Shown one piece after another: positions 1 through 9,200 of a stretch of 64,000 nucleotides of DNA; position 1 is the stretch's first letter; every line of letters starts with the position of its first letter. The stretch comes from Streptomyces tendae (GTDB lineage: Bacteria > Actinomycetota > Actinomycetes > Streptomycetales > Streptomycetaceae): contig NZ_CP043959.1 of NCBI RefSeq assembly GCF_008632955.1, positions 682,001 through 746,000 of the forward strand, read 5' to 3'. The position numbers and the translations under genes were made by a program. The notes beneath the pieces are model-generated. The model did not search any database, was not told where the DNA came from, and saw nothing but the letters and a program-made list of their open reading frames with translations.

Positions 1-1
1 G

Positions 2-37
2 GGCGGCCCTAAGGGCCCGAAGCACCGCAAGCACTGA
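2..37 (+). CDS. C-terminal end of an unidentified gene (partial)
   Basis: Only the last 11 codons and a TGA stop are inside the window. They read GGPKGPKHRKH, a Gly/Pro/Lys/His tail of the sort found at the end of basic RNA-binding proteins such as DEAD-box helicases. That comparison is a guess, because nothing else of the gene is visible. The next gene converges on it from the minus strand. Confidence 0.4.
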   Translation, partial: GGPKGPKHRKH

Positions 38-109
38 GCGGTCCCCGCAGGTCACCCACAACGCCGCCCCGGCCCGGTCGCCCGTCACCGGTCCGGGGCG
101 GTTCCATGC

Positions 110-980
110 TCACGCGGGAGCCGTGGCGGCTTCTGTGCGGCAGTCGCGGCAGTGGGTCTGTGTTTCCGGGGCGCGGAAGGCGCGGTCGCAGGTCTCGCAG
201 GTGCGGAGTGTGTGGCGGACGGGAGGCGGGGCGGCGGGGGTGCGGTACGGGGGGGGTGGCAGCTGGGCTGTGAGGCGGTGGGCGAGGAGCGCTGCGGGGC
301 GGCGGAGGGGGGCGTCCGGGAGGTCGGTGGTGAGGGCGTGACGTACGGCGGTGGGGGTGACCTCGCGTTCCAGCCAGGCGACGACGCCGGGGGCGAGGTG
401 CTCGGTGTCGGTGGCGGACAGCAGGAGGCGGGGGTCGCGGTGGCGCAGGCCGGCCAGGAGGTCGGTGGCCTGCTGCTGAAGCGCCGTGGCGGCGGCCCGG
501 GTGGGCCGGGGGACGGCCGGGAGTGCCTTGCGGGGGCGGGGCTCGGTCTGTGCGCGGTCCGGGGTGGCGCGGCGCAGTCGGTGTCGGCCGGACGGCGGCG
601 GTGGCCGGGCTGGTTGCAGGAGATCGTGCGGGTGATGATCCGGCCGGTGGCGGTGCGGACGCGTTCGCGGCGGAGGTAGCCGTGGGTCTCCAGCTCCCGC
701 AGGGCGGCGGCGATACGGTGGCGCCCTCCGTGAACCGGGCGGCGAGGCTCTTGATGTCGACGAGGGTGCCGGTGGGCAGCGACTGGATGTGGCAGCCGAG
801 ACCGATCGCCAGGAGCGAGAGCTCCTTGTGCTGGGTGAGGTGGTTGCCGATCACCACGAAGCGGGTGGTGTGGCGGGTGTTCTCGTGAACGACACCGGCG
901 GTGTGGTGATGCGGACGGGTGGGATTGCCGCCGTCGGCTGACTGGGCGCGCGGGGGCGCGCTAGGGTTTTCAGTATCCAT
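110..980 (-). pseudogene. Streptomyces winged-HTH-type DNA-binding protein, frame disrupted twice
   Basis: The coding sense is on the minus strand and starts at the ATG at 980 (MDTENPSAPP). The N-terminal part contains FVVIGNHLTQHKELSLLAIG and then a helix-turn-helix-like stretch. The frame changes near 721-726, where the continuation RHRIAAALRELETHGYLRRE (wing region) lies in another frame. It changes again between about 545 and 610, after which the C-terminus runs through LLAGLRHRDPRLLLS and TAVRHALTTDLPDAPLRR to a Cys pair tail (TCETCDR then HCRDC, zinc-ribbon-like) and a TGA at 110-112. The first change needs one missing C in a GGCC run. Family membership is inferred from resemblance to a common streptomycete HTH protein. 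It may be a true pseudogene or a sequencing artefact, since other genes here show the same kind of loss. Confidence 0.6.
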
Positions 981-1349
981 CAGGAAGAGCCCTACTTCCT
1001 CGGTGGTCAGGCCCTCGCCTCGGGATTGCCGTCCCGGCGGGGGCCGAAGTCTTTTTCGGTTGTGTTGCGCTGAGCGTAGAGGTGCCGAGGGTTCGAAAAG
1101 CCAGTTGATCGGCGGATGTTCACCCGCCCGAGTGATCACGGGCCGTGGGCGGGAGGGGTGGGGCTTGGTGGGGTGTTTTCTCTCCGAGTTCTTGCTTGGT
1201 GAGCCGCCTGCGCCACCGGAGCGTCGGAACCTGGGTTCCGGTGGCGGTGGTCACCGTCCGTTGTTTGTCCGGTGCTGTCCGGGCCGCCGGCGCGTTGGTC
1301 CGGGCAGGGCGCCGCGGTACGGCGCGGGACGGCACGGAGGGGCGTGGGT
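981..1349. other. Divergent intergenic region
   Basis: This 369-base gap separates the minus-strand HTH gene from the plus-strand HTH regulator and so must hold both promoters. No clear -10/-35 pair, strong hairpin or small gene stood out. The plus-strand gene has a good ribosome site (GGAGG just upstream of 1350). Confidence 0.4.
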
Positions 1350-2225
1350 ATGACGGTGGACGGCGTGGTCGTACGGGGTGTGGGGGAGGCGGACGAGCCG
1401 GGGTGGGAGGTGGATCCCGACGACGAGTGGGGCGTCGCCGTCATCACCACGGTGGGGCGGCAGTTGCGGTTGCGGCGCGAGGCCGTGGAGATGCGGGTGT
1501 GCGACTTCGCGAGGGCCGTCGGGTACGGGGAGGATCTCGTGTACAAGGTCGAGGCGGGCAAGCGGATTCCGCGGCGCGAGTATCTGGAGCGGGCCGACGA
1601 GGTGTTGGGGGCGGGAGGGCTGCTCGCGGCGGCGTGGGAGGACGTGAAGAGGGTCCGGTACCCGCGGCGGGTCCGTGAGTTGGCCAAGTTGGAGGCTCAG
1701 GCCGTCGAGATCGGCGTATACGAGAGCATCAGCATCAACGGCCTGTTGCAGACCCCGGAACACGCGCGGGCGTTGTTCGAGGCGTGGCAGCCCGCCTACT
1801 CGGAGGAGGACCTGGAGCGTGTGCTGGCGGCGCGCATGGCACGCCAGTCCGTCTTCGAGCGGTCACCCGCGCCCGCGCTCAGCTTCGTCCTGGAAGAGGC
1901 GGCCCTCAGGCGACGGGTGGGCAGCACAATGGTGTGCCGTCGACAACTCGAACGCCTGCTGGAGGTGGGCCGGTTGCGCAGTGTCTCCCTCCAGGTGATG
2001 CCGACCAGCAGCGGCGCCCACCCCGGCCTGAGCGGGCGGATCGAGGTCCTGAAGTTCGCCGACGGGACGGCGATGGGCCGGTCCGACGGCGCGTACAACG
2101 GACGCCCCACCTCCGACCCGAAGCAGCTCCGTGTCCTGGAACTGCGGTATGGCACCATCCGAGCCCAGGCGCTCCCGCCCGAGGAGTCGCTGGCCTTCAT
2201 CGAGCACGTGCTGGGAGAGACATGA
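1350..2225 (+). CDS. Helix-turn-helix regulator with DUF5753 C-terminal domain
   Basis: The protein has 291 residues and belongs to the XRE-type HTH plus DUF5753 family that is greatly expanded in Streptomyces (WhiJ-like regulators). The HTH lies at about residues 35-90 (VGRQLRLRREAVEMRVCDFA, then LVYKVEAGKRIPRREYL). The DUF5753 part follows from about residue 110, with the typical ESISINGLLQTPEHARALFE, LEEAALRRRVG and SLQVMPTSSGAHPGL blocks. ATG at 1350 is chosen because GGAGG precedes it and the upstream reading is G-run noise. Its TGA overlaps the start of the DUF397 gene, the standard paired arrangement. These pairs act in developmental and antibiotic regulation in other streptomycetes; the targets here are unknown. 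Confidence 0.85.
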   Translation: MTVDGVVVRGVGEADEPGWEVDPDDEWGVAVITTVGRQLRLRREAVEMRVCDFARAVGYGEDLVYKVEAGKRIPRREYLERADEVLGAGGLLAAAWEDVKRVRYPRRVRELAKLEAQAVEIGVYESISINGLLQTPEHARALFEAWQPAYSEEDLERVLAARMARQSVFERSPAPALSFVLEEAALRRRVGSTMVCRRQLERLLEVGRLRSVSLQVMPTSSGAHPGLSGRIEVLKFADGTAMGRSDGAYNGRPTSDPKQLRVLELRYGTIRAQALPPEESLAFIEHVLGET

Positions 2226-2431
2226 TGCGCAAGGCCTCCGCCGGAGACTCCTCCGAGCCGAAGTGGTTCAAGAGCAGCTACAGCAGCGGGCCCGACGGCG
2301 ACTCCTGCCTGGAGGTCGCGATAGCCACCCGCACTGTCCACGTCCGTGACTCCAAGGCCCCCGCCGGCCCCCGGCTCGCGGTCGCGCCCGCCGCTTGGGC
2401 CCGCTTCGTGACGTACGCCTCGGAGGGCTGA
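2222..2431 (+). CDS. DUF397 domain protein
   Basis: A 69-residue protein with the family signature WFKSSYSSGPDGDSCLEVA near the N-terminus, then VHVRDSKAP and a C-terminal WARFVTYASEG. DUF397 proteins are almost always partners of the HTH/DUF5753 regulators. Here the ATG at 2222 overlaps the upstream TGA (ATGA), so translation is probably coupled. A second in-frame ATG follows directly at 2225. The biochemical role is not known; it is thought to modulate the partner. Confidence 0.85.
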   Translation: MMRKASAGDSSEPKWFKSSYSSGPDGDSCLEVAIATRTVHVRDSKAPAGPRLAVAPAAWARFVTYASEG

Positions 2432-2519
2432 AGCACGCACCGGCCCGCCGTGCAGGGCATCCGTACTCCGTACGCGGTGTCCAGATAACGGACGATCGGG
2501 CTCGCCCCTTGGTATCCGC

Positions 2520-4041
<1,522 letters not shown>

Positions 4042-4057
4042 GGCGTACGCCGGGGAG

Positions 4058-4092
4058 CGCGGGGCCGGGGGCACGCTGCCCCCGGCCCCGCG
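4058..4092. terminator. Strong hairpin between convergent gdhA and DUF2071 genes
   Basis: A perfect 16-bp stem (4058-4073 with 4077-4092) around a three-base loop, all G/C apart from the closing T-A. There is no T tract, as is usual in Streptomyces. It lies between two converging genes and can serve both. Confidence 0.7.
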
Positions 4093-4113
4093 TGCGTCCG
4101 CCCCTGCCCGCCG

Positions 4114-4872
4114 TCACGGCGTGGGGATGCCCGCCGGACGGGCCGGACGGCCGAAGCGGGCGGGGACACCCGGGGAGTACAGCACGCTGACCGGTGCCCC
4201 GGCCGGTACCGGCAGCCCGGCCGCCGCGACCAGGTCCTCCTCGCACTCCAGCAGCTCAGCCCGGTACAGGGACCAGCGCGGATGGGCGTTCGGCAGGTAC
4301 ATCGACCGCCCGAAGAACGTGCCGTGCATGCCCCAGCGGGCGGTGAGGAAGTGCTCCAGCTCCGTCGGCTCCGCGACGGCCTCGCCCCGCCGCACGGTGA
4401 GGCGCGTACCGGCGCCGCGCGGGCCCGGCCGGCGGCGGGACGCGGTGTACGTGACGGTGCGGTCGTCGACGTGCCGCACCCGCATCCGCGACCAGACGTA
4501 CGGCATCCCGAAGCCGAGCCGGCCGACCAGCACCGGGATCAGCCGGGAGGCGTCCAGGGAGAGGAACACCACCCCGCGCCGCCCGTGGTCGTCCACCGAG
4601 TACAGGCGGACGTTGGTCTCCGGGAAGTTCCCCAGGTACGGCACTCCCGGCAGCCGCAGCCAGCCCACCCGGTGCATACGGAACGCGACGAGACCGACGT
4701 ACGTGACCCCGTCGAGGGTGTCGGGCACGGTGCCCGGCGGCAGCAGCCCCGCCACGTCGGCGGGGTCCACCGCCCAGTGCACGAAGGTCAGGTCGAGCCA
4801 GGACTGGGTGAGCAGCGGACGCGCGATCGTCTCCGGCGGGTCGGGCGTCACGGGCTGCGGTGTCGAGGGCAC
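4114..4872 (-). CDS. DUF2071 (YqjF-like, acetoacetate decarboxylase-fold) protein
   Basis: A protein of about 252 residues of the DUF2071/YqjF family, related in fold to acetoacetate decarboxylase. Recognisable blocks are LTQSWLDLTFVHWAVDPADV and LLPPGTVPDTLDGVTYVGLV near the N-terminus, then NFPETNVRLYS and FFLTAR-type sequence (EHFLTARWGMHGTFFGRSMY) with HPRWSLYRAEL near the end. The GTG at 4872 is the most plausible start (VPSTPQPVTPD); no strong ribosome site is visible, so the start is uncertain. Function is unknown. It converges with gdhA and is divergent from the cupin gene. Confidence 0.8.
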   Translation of the reverse strand: MPSTPQPVTPDPPETIARPLLTQSWLDLTFVHWAVDPADVAGLLPPGTVPDTLDGVTYVGLVAFRMHRVGWLRLPGVPYLGNFPETNVRLYSVDDHGRRGVVFLSLDASRLIPVLVGRLGFGMPYVWSRMRVRHVDDRTVTYTASRRRPGPRGAGTRLTVRRGEAVAEPTELEHFLTARWGMHGTFFGRSMYLPNAHPRWSLYRAELLECEEDLVAAAGLPVPAGAPVSVLYSPGVPARFGRPARPAGIPTP

Positions 4873-4948
4873 GGCGTCAGTATCGCGGAGGCCACGGTGG
4901 CCCACATGGCCCTGGCCGCGGGCCGGAGGAGTCGGCCAGGCTGGACGT

Positions 4949-5281
4949 ATGCAGAAGTTCTCCCTCGACGCCCTCGTCCGCACGCACCTGGAACAGGCTG
5001 CCACGGCCTCCAGCGGCCGCAGCGCCACCACCGTCTTCGGCGGCCACGAGCACACCCTGCGCCAGACCCTGCTCGCGCTGACCGCCGGCACGAGCCTCGC
5101 CGAGCACGACAGCCCCGGTGAGGCCACCCTGCTCGTCCTGCGCGGCCGCGTCCGCCTCACCAGCGGCGCCGCGGACTGGGAGGGCCGCACCGGTGACCTC
5201 GTCGTCATCCCGGACACCCGCCACGGCCTGGAGGCATTGGAGGACGCGGCGGTGCTGCTGACGGTGGCGAAGGCGGGCTGA
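4949..5281 (+). CDS. Small cupin-domain protein
   Basis: A 110-residue single-domain cupin. The pattern AEHDSPGEATLLVLRGRVRL followed by GDLVVIPDTRHGLEALED fits the two conserved cupin motifs, although the first motif has only the His/Glu part of the metal set (EHDSPGE). It is probably a stand-alone beta-barrel that binds a metal or small ligand; its substrate cannot be told. ATG at 4949 follows GGCCAGGCTGG, a weak ribosome site. Confidence 0.8.
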   Translation: MQKFSLDALVRTHLEQAATASSGRSATTVFGGHEHTLRQTLLALTAGTSLAEHDSPGEATLLVLRGRVRLTSGAADWEGRTGDLVVIPDTRHGLEALEDAAVLLTVAKAG

Positions 5282-5381
5282 CGTTGGTGGCCTTCGACGA
5301 CTGACGGGCCCGCGCCACACGCGATGACGGCGCGATGGCACGATGTCGGCACGTCATCGAGCGAAGGGGGACGCCGGCGTC

Positions 5382-6029
5382 ATGGCCCGTTACATGGAAG
5401 CGCTGACCGTCGAACGGGGCGGTTTCCGGATCAAGGTGCCGGAATCCTGGTGGGAGTTCGACGTGCGGCCGGAGTCGCGGGACGACTCGATCCACCGCAT
5501 GGTGAACGAGCGGCTGCGCGCCCATCCCGAGCTGGCCCCGCACCGGGACACGTACGTCTCCTTCCTGCGCAAGGCCGCGGCGGACGCCTGGAAGTCGGGC
5601 GCGCTGTACTGCGGTTGCATGGCGGAGAGCTTCGGGGGTGACATCCCGATCACCGGCTCGGTAACGGTGTCGCTGGTCGGCGGCCGCACCAGCAAGGGCG
5701 ACCCGTTGCCGACGGACCCGGACGCGATCGCCGCCCAGCTCGCGGTCAAGGAGGCGAAGCGGGAGGGCGAGAGCTGGCGCAAGGTGACCACCGTCGACAT
5801 CCCGGGCGTCGGCCCGGCGGCCCGGACGTACGGCGTCGAGGACGTGCCGGTGCCGGGTGACGAACTGGGCCGCACGATACGGGCGGTGCTGATGCAGACG
5901 TTCATCCCGGTGCCCGGCCAGGAGGGCAAGGTGGCGCTGGTCGCCGGCAGCAGCCAGGTCCTGGACCTGGCGGAGTCCTTCTTCGACATCTTCGACGCGA
6001 TCACGTCGACGTTCCGCTTCGCGGACTGA
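5382..6029 (+). CDS. Hypothetical protein upstream of the Rhs toxin
   Basis: A 215-residue soluble protein that I do not recognise at family level. It starts at the ATG at 5382 (MARYMEALTVERGGFRIKVP) with GAAGGGGG upstream. It contains ESWWEFDVRPES, a central Cys-containing segment (ALYCGCMAESFGGDIP) and an amphipathic C-terminus ending AESFFDIFDAITSTFRFAD. No signal peptide or membrane segment is seen. Its position directly before the Rhs toxin island suggests a chaperone or adaptor for the toxin, comparable with the small proteins next to other T7SS effectors, but that is inference from context only. Confidence 0.6.
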   Translation: MARYMEALTVERGGFRIKVPESWWEFDVRPESRDDSIHRMVNERLRAHPELAPHRDTYVSFLRKAAADAWKSGALYCGCMAESFGGDIPITGSVTVSLVGGRTSKGDPLPTDPDAIAAQLAVKEAKREGESWRKVTTVDIPGVGPAARTYGVEDVPVPGDELGRTIRAVLMQTFIPVPGQEGKVALVAGSSQVLDLAESFFDIFDAITSTFRFAD

Positions 6030-6035
6030 GCGGGC

Positions 6036-6223
6036 ATGACGCGGCCGCGGGACTGGGCGACGGGGGGAGGGCTGCTGGGCCTCGACGACCCGGGGGAGTG
6101 GGCCGCGGCGTTCGCGCGGGGTGAGCGGGACGACTCCCGGACACCGCCCAACGAGGGTTCGCCCGCACGGCGTTCCTGAACCGGCTGAGGCGCGACTGCC
6201 TGATCTTTCCGTCGAACTGCTGA
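6036..6223 (+). pseudogene. Remnant of an Rhs immunity-type gene
   Basis: From the ATG at 6036 the reading DWATGGGLLGLDDPGEWAAA aligns with the start of the immunity candidate at 10864 (NWESGEGLLGLDDPAEWDAA). After RGERDD the middle of the family is missing. A later block, RGFARTAFLNRL, continues in another frame and matches the family's central QRGFAFTAVGTAARLNG region. The reading then stops by 6223. This is a truncated, internally deleted relative left upstream of the toxin gene, consistent with past turnover of toxin/immunity cassettes. Confidence 0.6.
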
Positions 6224-6284
6224 TCCCGGTAGGTTCACGTGTGCATACGGGTGTTGACGATGTGCGCGTGACGGGGGTTGCGGG

Positions 6285-9200
6285 ATGGTGGGTCACCGGC
6301 CGAGTGATTGGCATGTCATTGATCTGGACAGGGATCCGACGCCCGGTGACCCGGAGCGGGTGCGCAAGCTCGCGAGGTTCCTGCACGACTTCGCCGACGA
6401 CGTCTCCGAGGCGTTGCGTCTGGTGAAGGGGATGGCCGGTGAGGGGACGCTGGCGGAGTGGGCGGGGAAGTCGGCGGAGGTGTTCAAGGAGGAGTTCTCC
6501 GGCGTTCCGAAGAACTTGAAGAAGCTGGAGAAGTCGTACGCGCTGTGCGGGGACGCGCTGGCGGACTACTGGCCGAAGCTGGAGCGGGCGCAGGCGCTGG
6601 CGGACAAGGCGCTGGCGAAGGCGCGTGAGGCGCAGGCGGATCTGACGTCGGCGAAGTCGAAGCTGGCGTCGGCGGATTCGTGGGTGGGGCGGGCGACGAA
6701 GGAGGCCGACAAGTACAAGGACGACCCGACGGGGTCGAAGTCGGACGCGGACAAGCCCGACGAGGCGAAGGTGCGGGCCGCGACCCGGGACGTGCAGAGC
6801 GCCAAGAGCGCGCACACGAAGGCGCAGTCGGACCTCACGTCCGCGCAGAACGCTTTGGACGCGGCGAAGAAGATGGCCGCGGACGCGCGGAAGATGCGTG
6901 AGGAGGCGGCGCGGGACGCGAAGTCGAAGATCGACGAGGCCTCCGACGCGGGGATCCAGAACCGGTCGTGGTGGGAGGAGATCGGCGACTGGTTCACCGA
7001 CAACTGGGACAACATCGTCGCTGCCTGCAAGATCGTGGTGGCGGTCGTCGGTATCGTCGCGATGATCATCGGCGGGCCGATCCTCGGCGCGATCGTCCTG
7101 ATCGCCGCCCTCGTCGTCCTCGCCGACACGCTCTACAAATACTCAAAGGGGCAAGCGTCCCTCTGGGACGTCGGACTGGCCGCGCTGGACTGCATACCCG
7201 GCATGAAGGGCCTCACCACCCTCGGCGGACTCGCCAAAGGCCTAAAGACCGCCGGTAAGGCGGGGCTCAAGGGCATGGCGAAGGGGCTCGGCAAGGGGCT
7301 GCGGAGGGAAGCCGACGACGCCGTGGCGAAGTCCAAGCCCGCCAAGGGACGCTGCAAGAACGGCGACCCGATCGACATGGTCTCCGGCGAAATGCTCATG
7401 GAGGCCACCGATGTCGACCTCCCCGGTCTCGTCCCGCTGGTACTGCGCCGTACCCACCTGTCCACCTACCAGTGGGGCCGCTGCTTCGGCCCCTCGTGGG
7501 CGTCCACTCTGGACGAACGCCTCGAGCTGGACGACGAGGGAGCCGTCTTCGCCACCGAGGACGGCATGCTGCTCTTCTATCCGGTGCCCGAACCGGGAAG
7601 CTCTGTCATGCCGTTGGAGGGCCCTCGCTGGCCGTTGGACTGGGACGGCGCGGCAGGTGCTCCTCTGCGCGTCACCGACCCGGCCAGCGGGATCACCCGT
7701 CACTTCGCGCCCCGGCCGAGCCCGGCGGCGGTGGACGAAGCCTTCACTCTGCCCCTGGCTGCGATAACCGACACCAACGGGTACCGCGTCGACTTCGACC
7801 GTGACGCCGACGGCACCCCGGTCGCGGTCCGCGATTCGGGTGGCCGGCACCTGTACGTCGACACGGTGGACGGGCGCGTCGCCCGGCTTCGCCTGCGCAC
7901 CACCGAAGACGGGCCGGAGTCCACCGTCATCAGGAGCTTCGGCTACAGCTCCGAAGGGAACCTGACCGAGATCCGCGACCTCGCCGGCCGGCCGTTGAAG
8001 CTCACGTACGACAAGCGAGCCCGCATCACGTCGTGGACCGACCGCAACGACTACTGGTACCGCTTCACCTACGACGCCCTGGACCGCTGCATCGCAGGAG
8101 AGGGCGCCGACGGCACTCTCACCTGCACCATCGACTACGACGCCGACAACCGGCAGACGCACTACACGGATGCACTCGGCGACACGACGACGTACCAGTA
8201 CGACGACCTGTACCGGCTCACCACCGTGACCGACCCCCTCGGGCACAGCGTGCACACCGAGTGGGACCGGTTCGGGCGGTTGCTCTCCCGTACCGACGAG
8301 CTGGGCAACACGACCCGCTTCACTCTGGACGCGCACGGTCAGCCCGTACGGATGGACAGGCCGGACGGGACCGGCGTCCAGGTGGAGTACGACGGCTTCC
8401 TGCCTGTCGCCATCACGGAGTCCGACGGTGCGCGGTGGGAGTGCACCTACGACGACCGGGACAACCTCCTCACCAGTACGGATCCGCTGGGCGCCGTGAC
8501 TTCGTACACCTATGACGAGCGGGGACACCGGATCGCACAGACCGACGCGCTCGGCAACACGTTCCGTTTCGAGACGGATGCCGCCGGGCTCCAGGTGCGG
8601 GCCGTGGACCCGCGTGGCAGCGTCGTCACCGTGCGACGGAACGCGTTCGGGCGCGTCGTGCACATCGAGGACCCGGTCGGTGGAACCGTCCGGCAGGAGT
8701 GGGACCCGGAGGGCCGCCTGCTGTGGCGGGAGGGGGCCGACGGCGGGCGCGAGACCTGGTCGTACGACGCCGAGGGCAACCTCACGTCGCACCGTGACGC
8801 CGGTGGCTTCGTCACCGCCTTCGAGTACGGCGCATTCGACCTGCCGAGTGCTCGGACCGACCCGGACGGCACCCGCTACCGCTTCATCCACGACGCGGAG
8901 CTGCGGCTCGTCGGCGTGATCAACCCGCGCGGTCACGAATGGAGTTACCGGTACGACGCGGCGGGCCGCCTGGCCGGCGAGACGGACTTCAACGGCCGCA
9001 GGCTCGGGTATGTCCTCGACCCCACCGGCCACCAGGTGGAGCGGACTGACGGCACCGGGCGGACGGTTCGCCTCATCCGCGACGCCGCCGGGCGAGTGGT
9101 CACGGCACGCACGGATGCCGGTGACGTGACCACCCTGCGCTACGACATGGCCGGCCGCCTGATCGAGGCCGTGAATTCCGGCAGCAAGGTCACCTACGGC

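Noticed and set aside
123..1353. Several plus-strand open frames (for example 152-679 and 919-1353)
   Set aside because: They are Gly/Arg-rich shadows of the minus-strand HTH gene and the intergenic region, with no family resemblance.
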